NCBI GenBank assembly: GCA_023053685.1
Contig: JALIGW010000061.1
Location: 1,010,001-1,074,000 of the forward strand
Length of the DNA: 64,000 bases
Direction: 5' to 3'
DNA from: Diadophis punctatus similis
Taxonomy: Eukaryota; Chordata; Lepidosauria; Squamata; Dipsadidae
Positions 23,534-37,800 of the stretch are shown in pieces. Each line of letters starts with the position of its first letter. Position 1 is the first letter of the stretch. Made by a program: the position numbers and the translations under genes. Under the pieces are notes generated by a model, which was given only the letters and a program-made list of their open reading frames with translations, was not told where the DNA came from and searched no databases.

Positions 23534-26500
23534 AAACTACAATGCAGTGAGGTTTCTTCCCCCAGATACTCACAGGTCTCAGCCAGGAACTCCACGCCCA
23601 GCTTCTGTGAATTCAAACTACAATGTAGTGAGGTTTGTTCCCCCAGATACTCACAGGTCTCAGCCAGGAACTCCACCCCCAGCTTCTGTGAATTCAAACT
23701 ACAATGGAGTGAGGTTTTTTTCCCCAGATACAAACCTGTCTCAGCCAGGAACTCCACCCCCAGCTTCTGTGAATTGAAACGACAATGCAGTGAGGTTCCC
23801 CCCCCCCCAGATACTCACAGATCTCAGCCAGGAACTCCACCCCCAGCTTCTGTGAAATCAAACTACAATGGAGTGAGGTTTTTTCCCCAGATACTCACAG
23901 GTCTCAGCCAGGAACTCCACCCCCAGCTTCTGTGAATTCAAACTAAAATGGATTGAGGTTTTTTTCCGAGATAAACACAGATCTCAGCCAGGAACTCCAA
24001 CCCCAGCTTCTGTGAATTCAAACTACAATGGAGTGAGGTTTGTTCCCCCAGATACTCACAGGTCTCAGCCAGGAACTCCACCCCCAGCTTCTGTGAATTC
24101 AAACTACAATGGAGTGAGGTTTGTTCCCCCAGATACTCACAGGTCTCAGCCAGGAACTCCACCCCCAGCTTCTGTGAATTCAAACTACAATGGAGTGAGG
24201 TTTCTTCCCCCAGATACTCACAGGTCTCAGCCAGGAACTCCACTCCAGCTTCTGTGAATTCAAACTACAATGGAGTGAGGGTTTTCCCCCCAGATATTAA
24301 CAAGTCTCAGCCAGGAACTCCACCCGCAGCTTCTGTGAATTCAAACTACAATGGAGTGAGGTTTCTTCCCCCAGATACTCACAGGTCTCAACCAGGAACT
24401 CCAACCCCAGCTTCTGTGAATTCAAACTACAATGGAGTGAGATTTCTTCCCCCAGATACTCACAGGTCTCAGCCAGGAACTCCACCCCCAGCTTCTGTGA
24501 ATACATACTGCAATGGAGTGAGGTTTTTTAACCCAGAAACTCACAGGTCTCAGCCAGGAACTCCACCCCCGGCTTCTGTGAATTCAAACTACAATGGAGT
24601 GAGGTTTTGTTCCCCCAGATACTCACAAGTCTCAGCCAGGAACTCCACCCCCAGCTTCTGTGAATTCAACCTACAATGGAGTGAGGTTTCTTCCCCCAGA
24701 TACTCACAGGTCTCAGCCAGGAACTCCACTCCAGCTTCTGTGAATTCAAACTACAATGGAGTGAGGTTTTTACCCCCAGATACTGACAAGTCTCAGCCAG
24801 GAACTCCACCCGCAGCTTCTGTGAATTAAAACTACAATGGAGTGAGGTTTCTTCCCCCAGATACTCACAGGTCTCATCCAGGAACTCCACGCCCAGCTTC
24901 TGTGAATTCAAACTACAATGGAGTGAGGTTTCTTCCCCCAGATACTCACAGGTCTCAGCCAGGAACTCCACCCCCAGCTTCTGTGAATTCAAACTACAAT
25001 GGAGTGAGGTTTGTTCCCCCAGATACTCACAGGTCTCAGCCAGGAACTCCACCCCCAGCTTCTGTCAATTCAAACTACAATGGAGTGAGGTTTTTTTCCC
25101 CAGATACAAACCTTTCTCAGCCAGGAACTCCACCCCCAGCTTCTGTGAATTGAAAATACAATGCAGTGAGGTTTTTTCCCCCAGATACTCACAGGTCTCA
25201 GCCAGGAACTCCACCTCCAGCTTCTGTGAATTGAAACTACAATGCAGCGAGGTTTTCCCCCCCAGATACTCAGAAGTCTCATCCAGGAACTCCACCCCCA
25301 GCTTCTTTGAATTCAAACTACAATGGAGTGAGGTTTTTTCCCCCAGATACTCACAAGTCTCACCCAGGAACTCCACCAACAGCTTCTGTGAATTCAAACT
25401 ACAATGGAGTGAGGTTTTGTCCCCCAGATATTCACACGTCTCAGCCAGGAACTCCACCAACAGCTTCTGTGAATTCAAACTACAATGGAGTAAGGTTTCT
25501 TCCCTCAGATACTCACAGGTCTCAGCCAGGATGTCCACCCCCAGCTTCTGTGAATTCAAACTACAATGGAGTGAGATTTCTTCCCCCAGATACTCACAGG
25601 TCTCAGCCAGGAACTCCACCCCCAGCTTCTGTGAATTCAAACTACAATGGAGTGAGGTTTTTTCCCCCAGATACTCACAGGTCTCAGCCAGGAACTCCAC
25701 CCCCAGCTTCTGTGAATTCAAACTACAATGGAGTGAGGTTTCGTCCCCCAGATACTCACAGGTCTCAGCCAGGAACTCCACCCCCAGCTTCTGTGAATTC
25801 AAACTACAATGGAGTGAGGTTTTTTTCCCCAGATACTCACAGGTCTCAGCCAGGAACTCCACCCCCAGCTTCTGTGAATTCAAACTACAATGAAGTGAGG
25901 TTTTTTCCCCAGATACTCACAGGTCTCAGCCAGGAACTCCACGCCAAGCTTCTGTGAATTCATACTGCAATGGAGTGAGGTTTTTTAACCCAGAAACTCA
26001 TAGGTCTCAGCCAGGAACTCCACCCCCAGCTTCTGTGAATTCAAACTACAATGAAGTGAGGTTTTGTTCCCCCAGATACTCACAAGTCTCAGCCAGGAAC
26101 TCCACCCCCAGCTTCTGTGAATTCAAACTACAATGGAGTGAGGTTTCTTCCCCCAGATACTCACAGGTCTCAGCCAGGAACTCCACTCCAGCTTCTGTGA
26201 ATTCAAACTACAATGGAGTGAGGTTTTTTCCCCCAGATACTAACAAGTCTCAGCCAGGAACTCCACCCGCAGCTTCTGTGAATTCAAACTACAATGGAGT
26301 GAGGTTTTTTTCCCCAGATACACAACTGTCTCAGCCAGGAACTCCACCCCCAGCTTCTGTGAATTGAAACTACAATGCAGTGAGGTTTTTTTCCCAGATA
26401 CTCACAGGTCTCAGCCAGGAACTCCACTCCAGCTTCTGTGAATTCAAACTACAACGGAGTGAGGTTTTTTCCCCCAGATACTAACAAGTCTCAGCCAGGA

Positions 26501-29500
26501 ACTCCACCCGCAGCTTCTGTGAATTGAAAATACAATACAATGAGGTTTTTTCCCCCAGATACTCACAGGTCTCAGCCAGGAACTCCACTCCAGCTTCTGT
26601 GAATTCAAACTACAACGGAGTGAGGTTTTTTCCCCCAGATACTAACAAGTCTCAGCCAGGAACTCCACCCGCAGCTTCTGTGAATTCAAACTACAATGGA
26701 GTGAGGTTTCTTCCCCCAGATACTCACAGGTCTCAGCCAGGAACTCCACGCCCAGCTTCTGTGAAATCAAACTACAATGTAGTCAGGTTTCTTCCCCCAG
26801 ATACTCACAGGTCTCATCCAGGAACTCCACCCCCAGCTTCTGTGAATTCAAACTACAATGGAGTGAGGTTTTTTTCCCCAGATACACACCTGTCTCAGCC
26901 AGGAACTCCACCCCCAGCTTCTGTGAATTGAAACTACAATGCAGTGAGGTTTTTTCCCCAGATACTCACAGGTCTCAGCCAGGAACTCCACCCCCAGCTT
27001 CTGTGAATTGAAAATACAATGCAATGAGGTTTTTTCCCCCAGATACTCACAGGTCTCAGCCAGGAGCTCCACCTCCAGCTTCTGTGAATTCAAACTACAA
27101 TGCAGCGAGGTTTCCCCCCAGATACTCACAGGTCTCAGCCAGGAACTCCACCCCCAGCTTCTGTGAATTCAAACTACAATGGAGTGAGGTTTTTTTCCCA
27201 GATACTCACAGGTCTCAGCCAGGAACTCCACCCCCAGCTTCTGTGAATTGAAAATACAATGCAATGAGGTTTTTTCCCCCAGATACTCACAGGTCTCAGC
27301 CAGGAGCTCCACTTCCAGCTTCTGTGAATTCAAACTACAATGCAGCGAGGTTTTTCCCCCCAGATACTCACAAGTGTCATCCAGGAACTCCACCCCCAGC
27401 TTCTTTGAATTCAAACTACAATGGAGTGAGGTTTTTTCTCCCAGATGCTCACAGGTCTCAACCAAGAACTCCACCAACAGCTTCTGTGAATTCAAACTAC
27501 AATGGAGTGAGGTTTTGTTCCCCCAGATACTCACAGGTCTCAGCCAAGAACTCCACACCCAGCTTCTGTGAATTCAAACTACAATGGAGTGAGGTCCCCC
27601 CCCCCAGATACTCACAGGTCTCAGCAAGGACCTCCACCCCCAGCTTTTGTGAATTCAAACTACAATGGAGTGAGGTTTTCCCCCGATACTCACAGGTCTC
27701 AGCCAGGAACTCCACCCCCAGCTTTTGTGAATTCAAACTACAATGGAGTGAGGTTCCCCCCCCCCGATACTCACAGGTCTCAGCCAGGAACTCCACCCCC
27801 AGCTTCTGTGAATTGAAACTACAATGCAGTGAGGTTTTGTTCCCCCAGATACTCACGGGTCTCAGCCAAGAACTCCATGGCCAGCTTCTGTGAATTCAAA
27901 CTACAATGGAGTGAGGTTTGTTCCCCCAGATACTCACAGGTATCAGCCAGGAACTCCACCCCAGCTTCTGTGAATTGAAACTACAATGCAGTGAGGTTTC
28001 TTCCCCCAGATACTCACAGGTCTCAGCCAGGAACTCCACGCCCAGCTTCTGTGAATTCAAACTACAATGTAGTGAGGTTTGTTCCCCCAGATACTCACAG
28101 GTCTCAGCCAGGAACTCCACCCCCAGCTTCTGTGAATTCAAACTACAATGGAGTGAGGTTTTTTTCCCCAGATACAAACCTGTCTCAGCCAGGAACTCCA
28201 CCCCCAGCTTCTGTGAATTGAAACGACAATGCAGTGAGGTTCCCCCCCCCCCAGATACTCACAGATCTCAGCCAGGAACTCCACCCCCAGCTTCTGTGAA
28301 ATCAAACTACAATGGAGTGAGGTTTTTTCCCCAGATACTCACAGGTCTCAGCCAGGAACTCCACCCCCAGCTTCTGTGAATTCAAACTAAAATGGATTGA
28401 GGTTTTTTTCCGAGATAAACACAGATCTCAGCCAGGAACTCCAACCCCAGCTTCTGTGAATTCAAACTACAATGGAGTGAGGTTTGTTCCCCCAGATACT
28501 CACAGGTCTCAGCCAGGAACTCCACCCCCAGCTTCTGTGAATTCAAACTACAATGGAGTGAGGTTTGTTCCCCCAGATACTCACAGGTCTCAGCCAGGAA
28601 CTCCACCCCCAGCTTCTGTGAATTCAAACTACAATGGAGTGAGGTTTCTTCCCCCAGATACTCACAGGTCTCAGCCAGGAACTCCACTCCAGCTTCTGTG
28701 AATTCAAACTACAATGGAGTGAGGGTTTTCCCCCCAGATATTAACAAGTCTCAGCCAGGAACTCCACCCGCAGCTTCTGTGAATTCAAACTACAATGGAG
28801 TGAGGTTTCTTCCCCCAGATACTCACAGGTCTCAACCAGGAACTCCAACCCCAGCTTCTGTGAATTCAAACTACAATGGAGTGAGATTTCTTCCCCCAGA
28901 TACTCACAGGTCTCAGCCAGGAACTCCACCCCCAGCTTCTGTGAATACATACTGCAATGGAGTGAGGTTTTTTAACCCAGAAACTCACAGGTCTCAGCCA
29001 GGAACTCCACCCCCGGCTTCTGTGAATTCAAACTACAATGGAGTGAGGTTTTGTTCCCCCAGATACTCACAAGTCTCAGCCAGGAACTCCACCCCCAGCT
29101 TCTGTGAATTCAACCTACAATGGAGTGAGGTTTCTTCCCCCAGATACTCACAGGTCTCAGCCAGGAACTCCACTCCAGCTTCTGTGAATTCAAACTACAA
29201 TGGAGTGAGGTTTTTCCCCCCAGATATTAACAAGTCTCAGCCAGGAACTCCACCCGCAGCTTCTGTGAATTCAAACTACAATGGAGTGAGGTTTCTTCCC
29301 CCAGATACTCACAGGTCTCAGCCAGGAACTCCACGCCCAGCTTCTGTGAATTCAAACTACAATGTAGTGAGGTTTCTTCCCCCAGATACTCACAGGTCTC
29401 AGCCAGGAACTCCACCCCCAGCTTCTGTGAATTCAAACTACAAATGAGTGAGGTTTGTTCCCCCAGATACTCACAGGTCTCAGCCAGGAACTCCACCCCC

Positions 29501-29566
29501 AGCTTCTGTGAATTCAAACTACAATGGAGTGAGGTTTTTTTCCCCAGATACAAACCTGTCTCAGCC
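23522..29566 (+). repeat. 6386 bp higher-order unit, copy 2
   Basis: Every marker of copy 1 recurs with the same 6386 bp shift: BglII/TAA monomers at 23935 and 28379, AATACATACTGC at 24500 and 28944, HindIII at 25946, AAACTACAAATGAGTG at 29430. The few differences I saw are one-base changes in C-run length. Confidence 0.88.
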
Positions 29567-30066
29567 AGGAACTCCACCCCCAGCTTCTGTGAATTGAAAC
29601 TACAATGCAGTGAGGTTTTTTTCCCAGATACTCACAGGTCTCAGCCAGGAACTCCACCCCCAGCTTCTGTGAATTGAAAATACAATGCAGTGAGGTTTTT
29701 TCCCCCAGATACTCACAGGTCTCAGCCAGGAACTCCACCTCCAGCTTCTGTGAATTGAAACTACAATGCAGCGAGGTTTTCCCCCCCAGATACTCACAAG
29801 TCTCATCCAGGAACTCCACCCCCAGCTTCTTTGAATTAAAACTACAATGGAGTGAGGTTTCCCCCACCCCCAGATACTCACACGTCTCAGCCAGGAACTC
29901 CACCAACAGCTTCTGTGAATTCAAACTACAATGGAGTGAGGTTTTGTTCCCCCAGATACTCACAAGTCTCAGCCAGGAACTCCACCCCCAGCTTCTGTGA
30001 ATTCAAACTACAATGGAGTGAGGTTTCTTCCCCCAGATACTCACAGGTCTCAGCCAGGAACTCCAC
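28688..30066 (+). repeat. 1.38 kb block, pairs with 31118-32496
   Basis: The block recurs after exactly 2430 bp (30 x 81). One marker differs: AATACATACTGC here (28944), AATGCATACTGC in the partner (31374). The first pyrimidine tract at 28731 reads GAGGGTTTTCC, against GAGGTATTTCC at 31151. Confidence 0.85.
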
Positions 30067-31117
30067 TCCAGCTTCTGTGAATTCAAACTACAATGGAGTG
30101 AGGTTTTTTCCCCCAGATACTAACAAGTCTCAGCCAGGAACTCCACCCGCAGCTTCTGTGAATTCAAACTACAATGGAGTGAGGTTTCTTCCCCCAGATA
30201 CTCACAGGTCTCAGCCAGGAACTCCACCCCCAGCTTCTGTGAATTCAAACTACAATGGAGTGAGGTTTTTTTCCCCAGATACTCACAGGTCTCAGCCAGG
30301 AACTCCACCCCCAGCTTCTGTGAATTCAAACTACAATGAAGTGAGGTTTTTTCCCCAGATACTCACAGGTCTCAGCCAGGAACTCCACGCCAAGCTTCTG
30401 TGAATTCATACTGCAATGGAGTGAGGTTTTTTAACCCAGAAACTCACAGGTCTCAGCCAGGAACTCCACCCCCAGCTTCTGTGATTTCAAACTACAATGA
30501 AGTGAGGTTTTGTTCCCCCAGATACTCACAAGTCTCAGCCAGGAACTCCACCCCCAGCTTCTGTGAATTCAAACTACAATGGAGTGAGGTTTCTTCCCCC
30601 AGATACTCACAGGTCTCAGTCAGGAACTCCACTCCAGCTTCTGTGAATTCAAACTACAATGGAGTGAGGTTTATTCCCCCAGATACTAACAAGTCTCAGC
30701 CAGGAACTCCACCCGCAGCTTCTGTGAATTCAAACTACAATGGAGTGAGGTTTCTTCCCCCAGATACTCACAGGTCTCAGCCAAGAACTCCACCCCCAGC
30801 TTCTGTGAATTCAAACTACAATGGATTGAGGTTCCCCCCCCCCAGATACTCACAGGTCTCAGCCAGGAACTCCACCCCCAGCTTCTGTGAAATCAAACTA
30901 CAATGGAGTGAGGTTTTTTCCCCAGATACTCACAGGTCTCAGCCAGGAACTCCACCCCCAGCTTCTGTGAATTCAAACTAAAATGGATTGAGGTTTTTTT
31001 CCGAGATAAACACAGATCTCAGCCAGGAACTCCAACCCCAGCTTCTGTGAATTCAAACTACAATGGAGTGAGGTTTGTTCCCCCAGATACTCACAGGTCT
31101 CAGCCAGGAACTCCACC

Positions 31118-32496
31118 CCCAGCTTCTGTGAATTCAAACTACAATGGAGTGAGGTATTTCCCCCCAGATATTAACAAGTCTCAGCCAGGAACTCCACCCG
31201 CAGCTTCTGTGAATTCAAACTACAATGGAGTGAGGTTTCTTCCCCCAGATACTCACAGGTCTCAACCAGGAACTCCAACCCCAGCTTCTGTGAATTCAAA
31301 CTACAATGGAGTGAGATTTCTTCCCCCAGATACTCACAGGTCTCAGCCAGGAACTCCACCCCCAGCTTCTGTGAATGCATACTGCAATGGAGTGAGGTTT
31401 TTTAACCCAGAAACTCACAGGTCTCAGCCAGGAACTCCACCCCCGGCTTCTGTGAATTCAAACTACAATGGAGTGAGGTTTTGTTCCCCCAGATACTCAC
31501 AAGTCTCAGCCAGGAACTCCACCCCCAGCTTCTGTGAATTCAACCTACAATGGAGTGAGGTTTCTTCCCCCAGATACTCACAGGTCTCAGCCAGGAACTC
31601 CACTCCAGCTTCTGTGAATTCAAACTACAATGGAGTGAGGTTTTTCCCCCCAGATATTAACAAGTCTCAGCCAGGAACTCCACCCGCAGCTTCTGTGAAT
31701 TCAAACTACAATGGAGTGAGGTTTCTTCCCCCAGATACTCACAGGTCTCAGCCAGGAACTCCACGCCCAGCTTCTGTGAATTCAAACTACAATGTAGTGA
31801 GGTTTCTTCCCCCAGATACTCACAGGTCTCAGCCAGGAACTCCACCCCCAGCTTCTGTGAATTCAAACTACAAATGAGTGAGGTTTGTTCCCCCAGATAC
31901 TCACAGGTCTCAGCCAGGAACTCCACCCCCAGCTTCTGTGAATTCAAACTACAATGGAGTGAGGTTTTTTTCCCCAGATACAAACCTGTCTCAGCCAGGA
32001 ACTCCACCCCCAGCTTCTGTGAATTGAAACTACAATGCAGTGAGGTTTTTTTCCCAGATACTCACAGGTCTCAGCCAGGAACTCCACCCCCAGCTTCTGT
32101 GAATTGAAAATACAATGCAGTGAGGTTTTTTCCCCCAGATACTCACAGGTCTCAGCCAGGAACTCCACCTCCAGCTTCTGTGAATTGAAACTACAATGCA
32201 GCGAGGTTTCCCCCCCCAGATACTCACAAGTCTCATCCAGGAACTCCACCCCCAGCTTCTTTGAATTAAAACTACAATGGAGTGAGGTTTCCCCCACCCC
32301 CAGATACTCACACGTCTCAGCCAGGAACTCCACCAACAGCTTCTGTGAATTCAAACTACAATGGAGTGAGGTTTTGTTCCCCCAGATACTCACAAGTCTC
32401 AGCCAGGAACTCCACCCCCAGCTTCTGTGAATTCAAACTACAATGGAGTGAGGTTTCTTCCCCCAGATACTCACAGGTCTCAGCCAGGAACTCCAC
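31118..32496 (+). repeat. 1.38 kb block, pairs with 28688-30066
   Basis: It carries the first NsiI-bearing monomer (31374). Its right end (32496) is a switch point: the partner continues CCACTCCAGC, while this copy continues CCACGCCAAGCTT and enters a HindIII cassette like that at 42055. Confidence 0.83.
31374..31454 (+). repeat. AATGCATACTGC (NsiI) allele of the divergent monomer (6 copies)
   Basis: One base differs from the AATAC allele (A to G), creating an NsiI site ATGCAT. Starts: 31374, 37930, 40928, 48775, 55895, 62288. All lie in the right half, each downstream of a BglII/TAA monomer by about 400 bp, so the allele identifies one cassette lineage. Confidence 0.85.
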
Positions 32497-34824
32497 GCCA
32501 AGCTTCTGTGAATTCATACTGCAATGGAGTGAGGTTTTTTAACCCAGAAACTCATAGGTCTCAGCCAGGAACTCCACCCCCAGCTTCTGTGAATTCAAAC
32601 TACAATGAAGTGAGGTTTTGTTCCCCCAGATACTCACAAGTCTCAGCCAGGAACTCCACCCCCAGCTTCTGTGAATTCAAACTACAATGGAGTGAGGTTT
32701 CTTCCCCCAGATACTCACAGGTCTCAGCCAGGAACTCCACTCCAGCTTCTGTGAATTCAAACTACAATGGAGTGAGGTTTTTTCCCCCAGATACTAACAA
32801 GTCTCAGCCAGGAACTCCACCCGCAGCTTCTGTGAATTCAAACTACAATGGAGTGAGGTTTCTTCCCCCAGATACTCACAGGTCTCAGCCAGGAACTCCA
32901 CGCCCAGCTTCTGTGAAATCAAACTACAATGTAGTCAGGTTTCTTCCCCCAGATACTCACAGGTCTCAGCCAGGAACTCCACCCCCAGCTTCTGTGAATT
33001 CAAACTACAATGGAGTGAGGTTTTTTTCCCCAGATACACAACTGTCTCAGCCAGGAACTCCACCCCCAGCTTCTGTGAATTGAAACTACAATGCAGTGAG
33101 GTTTTTTTCCCAGATACTCACAGGTCTCAGCCAGGAACTCCACCCCCAGCTTCTGTGAATTGAAAATACAATACAATGAGGTTTTTTCCCCCAGATACTC
33201 ACAGGTCTCAGCCAGGAACTCCACTCCAGCTTCTGTGAATTCAAACTACAACGGAGTGAGGTTTTTTCCCCCAGATACTAACAAGTCTCAGCCAGGAACT
33301 CCACCCGCAGCTTCTGTGAATTCAAACTACAATGGAGTGAGGTTTCTTCCCCCAGATACTCACAGGTCTCAGCCAGGAACTCCACGCCCAGCTTCTGTGA
33401 AATCAAACTACAATGTAGTGAGGTTTCTTCCCCCAGATACTCACAGGTCTCATCCAGGAACTCCACCCCCAGCTTCTGTGAATTCAAACTACAATGGAGT
33501 GAGGTTTTTTTCCCCAGATACACACCTGTCTCAGCCAGGAACTCCACCCCCAGCTTCTGTGAATTGAAACTACAATGCAGTGAGGTTTTTTCCCCAGATA
33601 CTCACAGGTCTCAGCCAGGAACTCCACCCCCAGCTTCTGTGAATTGAAAATACAATGCAATGAGGTTTTTTCCCCCAGATACTCACAGGTCTCAGCCAGG
33701 AGCTCCACCTCCAGCTTCTGTGAATTCAAACTACAATGCAGCGAGGTTTCCCCCCAGATACTCACAGGTCTCAGCCAGGAACTCCACCCCCAGCTTCTGT
33801 GAATTCAAACTACAATGGAGTGAGGTTTTTTTCCCAGATACTCACAGGTCTCAGCCAGGAACTCCACCCCCAGCTTCTGTGAATTGAAAATACAATGCAA
33901 TGAGGTTTTTTCCCCCAGATACTCACAGGTCTCAGCCAGGAGCTCCACTTCCAGCTTCTGTGAATTCAAACTACAATGCAGCGAGGTTTTTCCCCCCAGA
34001 TACTCACAAGTGTCATCCAGGAACTCCACCCCCAGCTTCTTTGAATTCAAACTACAATGGAGTGAGGTTTTTTCTCCCAGATACTCACAGGTCTCAACCA
34101 AGAACTCCACCAACAGCTTCTGTGAATTCAAACTACAATGGAGTGAGGTTTTGTTCCCCCAGATACTCACAGGTCTCAGCCAAGAACTCCACACCCAGCT
34201 TCTGTGAATTCAAACTACAATGGAGTGAGGTTCCCCCCCCCCCAGATACTCACAGGTCTCAGCAAGGACCTCCACCCCCAGCTTTTGTGAATTCAAACTA
34301 CAATGGAGTGAGGTTTTCCCCCGATACTCACAGGTCTCAGCCAGGAACTCCACCCCCAGCTTTTGTGAATTCAAACTACAATGGAGTGAGGTCCCCCCCC
34401 CCGATACTCACAGGTCTCAGCCAGGAACTCCACCCCCAGCTTCTGTGAATTGAAACTACAATGCAGTGAGGTTTTGTTCCCCCAGATACTCACGGGTCTC
34501 AGCCAAGAACTCCATGGCCAGCTTCTGTGAATTCAAACTACAATGGAGTGAGGTTTGTTCCCCCAGATACTCACAGGTATCAGCCAGGAACTCCACCCCA
34601 GCTTCTGTGAATTGAAACTACAATGCAGTGAGGTTTCTTCCCCCAGATACTCACAGGTCTCAGCCAGGAACTCCACGCCCAGCTTCTGTGAATTCAAACT
34701 ACAATGTAGTGAGGTTTGTTCCCCCAGATACAAACCTGTCTCAGCCAGGAACTCCACCCCCAGCTTCTGTGAATTGAAACGACAATGCAGTGAGGTTCCC
34801 CCCCCCCAGATACTCACAGATCTC

Positions 34825-37800
34825 AGCCAGGAACTCCACCCCCAGCTTCTGTGAAATCAAACTACAATGGAGTGAGGTTTTTTCCCCAGATACTCACAGG
34901 TCTCAGCCAGGAACTCCACCCCCAGCTTCTGTGAATTCAAACTAAAATGGATTGAGGTTTTTTTCCGAGATAAACACAGATCTCAGCCAGGAACTCCAAC
35001 CCCAGCTTCTGTGAATTCAAACTACAATGGAGTGAGGTTTGTTCCCCCAGATACTCACAGGTCTCAGCCAGGAACTCCACCCCCAGCTTCTGTGAATTCA
35101 AACTACAATGGAGTGAGGTTTGTTCCCCCAGATACTCACAGGTCTCAGCCAGGAACTCCACCCCCAGCTTCTGTGAATTCAAACTACAATGGAGTGAGGT
35201 TTCTTCCCCCAGATACTCACAGGTCTCAGCCAGGAACTCCACTCCAGCTTCTGTGAATTCAAACTACAATGGAGTGAGGTTTTTCCCCCCAGATATTAAC
35301 AAGTCTCAGCCAGGAACTCCACCCGCAGCTTCTGTGAATTCAAACTACAATGGAGTGAGGTTTCTTCCCCCAGATACTCACAGGTCTCAACCAGGAACTC
35401 CAACCCCAGCTTCTGTGAATTCAAACTACAATGGAGTGAGATTTCTTCCCCCAGATACTCACAGGTCTCAGCCAGGAACTCCACCCCCAGCTTCTGTGAA
35501 TACATACTGCAATGGAGTGAGGTTTTTTAACCCAGAAACTCACAGGTCTCAGCCAGGAACTCCACCCCCGGCTTCTGTGAATTCAAACTACAATGGAGTG
35601 AGGTTTTGTTCCCCCAGATACTCACAAGTCTCAGCCAGGAACTCCACCCCCAGTTTCTGTGAATTCAACCTACAATGGAGTGAGGTTTCTTCCCCCAGAT
35701 ACTCACAGGTCTCAGCCAGGAACTCCACTCCAGCTTCTGTGAATTCAAACTACAATGGAGTGAGGTTTTTCCCCCCAGATATTAACAAGTCTCAGCCAGG
35801 AACTCCACCCGCAGCTTCTGTGAATTCAAACTACAATGGAGTGAGGTTTCTTCCCCCAGATACTCACAGGTCTCAGCCAGGAACTCCACGCCCAGCTTCT
35901 GTGAATTCAAACTACAATGTAGTGAGGTTTCTTCCCCCAGATACTCACAGGTCTCAGCCAGGAACTCCACCCCCAGCTTCTGTGAATTCAAACTACAAAT
36001 GAGTGAGGTTTGTTCCCCCAGATACTCACAGGTCTCAGCCAGGAACTCCACCCCCAGCTTCTGTGAATTCAAACTACAATGGAGTGAGGTTTTTTTCCCC
36101 AGATACAAACCTGTCTCAGCCAGGAACTCCACCCCCAGCTTCTGTGAATTGAAACTACAATGCAGTGAGGTTTTTTTCCCAGATACTCACAGGTCTCAGC
36201 CAGGAACTCCACCCCCAGCTTCTGTGAATTGAAAATACAATGCAGTGAGGTTTTTTCCCCCAGATACTCACAGGTCTTAGCCAGGAACTCCACCTCCAGC
36301 TTCTGTGAATTGAAACTACAATGCAGCGAGGTTTTCCCCCCCAGACACTCACAAGTCTCATCCAGGAACTCCACCCCCAGCTTCTTTGAATTAAAACTAC
36401 AATGGAGTGAGGTTTCCCCCACCCCCAGATACTCACACGTCTCAGCCAGGAACTCCACCAACAGCTTCTGTGAATTCAAACTACAATGGAGTGAGGTTTT
36501 GTTCCCCCAGATACTCACAAGTCTCAGCCAGGAACTCCACCCCCAGCTTCTGTGAATTCAAACTACAATGGAGTGAGGTTTCTTCCCCCAGATACTCACA
36601 GGTCTCAGCCAGGAACTCCACTCCAGCTTCTGTGAATTCAAACTACAATGGAGTGAGGTTTTTTCCCCCAGATACTAACAAGTCTCAGCCAGGAACTCCA
36701 CCCGCAGCTTCTGTGAATTCAAACTACAATGGAGTGAGGTTTCTTCCCCCAGATACTCACAGGTCTCAGCCAGGAACTCCACCCCCAGCTTCTGTGAATT
36801 CAAACTACAATGGAGTGAGGTTTTTTTCCCCAGATACTCACAGGTCTCAGCCAGGAACTCCACCCCCAGCTTCTGTGAATTCAAACTACAATGAAGTGAG
36901 GTTTTTTCCCCAGATACTCACAGGTCTCAGCCAGGAACTCCACGCCAAGCTTCTGTGAATTCATACTGCAATGGAGTGAGGTTTTTTAACCCAGAAACTC
37001 ACAGGTCTCAGCCAGGAACTCCACCCCCAGCTTCTGTGAATTCAAACTACAATGAAGTGAGGTTTTGTTCCCCCAGATACTCACAAGTCTCAGCCAGGAA
37101 CTCCACCCCCAGCTTCTGTGAATTCAAACTACAATGGAGTGAGGTTTCTTCCCCCAGATACTCACAGGTCTCAGTCAGGAACTCCACTCCAGCTTCTGTG
37201 AATTCAAACTACAATGGAGTGAGGTTTATTCCCCCAGATACTAACAAGTCTCAGTCAGGAACTCCACCCGCAGCTTCTGTGAATTCAAACTACAATGGAG
37301 TGAGGTTTCTTCCCCCAGATACTCACAGGTCTCAGCCAAGAACTCCACCCCCAGCTTCTGTGAATTCAAACTACAATGGATTGAGGTTCCCCCCCCCCCA
37401 GATACTCACAGGTCTCAGCCAGGAACTCCACCCCCAGCTTCTGTGAAATCAAACTACAATGGAGTGAGGTTTTTTCCCCAGATACTCACAGGTCTCAGCC
37501 AGGAACTCCACCCCCAGCTTCTGTGAATTCAAACTAAAATGGATTGAGGTTTTTTTCCGAGATAAACACAGATCTCAGCCAGGAACTCCAACCCCAGCTT
37601 CTGTGAATTCAAACTACAATGGAGTGAGGTTTGTTCCCCCAGATACTCACAGGTCTCAGCCAGGAACTCCACCCCCAGCTTCTGTGAATTCAAACTACAA
37701 TGGAGTGAGGTTTTTCCCCCCAGATATTAACAAGTCTCAGCCAGGAACTCCACCCGCAGCTTCTGTGAATTCAAACTACAATGGAGTGAGGTTTCTTCCC

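Larger units (their letters stand above)
17136..29576 (+). repeat. Zone II: near-identical tandem pair of a 6386 bp higher-order unit
   Basis: Bases 17136-23180 recur at 23522-29566 with a constant shift of 6386 bp, apart from one-base differences in poly-C tracts (for example 11 C at 21370-21380 against 10 C in the second copy). About 79 monomers make one unit. The two copies are joined by a short segment (about 23191-23521) that matches a different place in the unit. It contains no gene. Confidence 0.85.
28270..32372 (+). repeat. 4.1 kb block, pairs with 34825-38928
   Basis: The shift is 6555-6556 bp, with one-base changes in C runs. The block contains an AATACATACTGC cassette followed by an AATGCATACTGC cassette (28944, 31374). 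The match ends at a first-tract difference, GGTTTTGTT against GGTTTCTT. Confidence 0.82.

Noticed and set aside
31047..31877. Longest + strand ORF type (276 codons, also at 37603, 40601, 48448, 55568, 61961), as a proline-rich repeat protein gene
   Set aside because: It is a concatenation of satellite monomers that ends at the ACAAATGAGTG variant. Overlapping frames on both strands are equally open, there is no gene context, and the ORF breaks whenever a monomer changes length.
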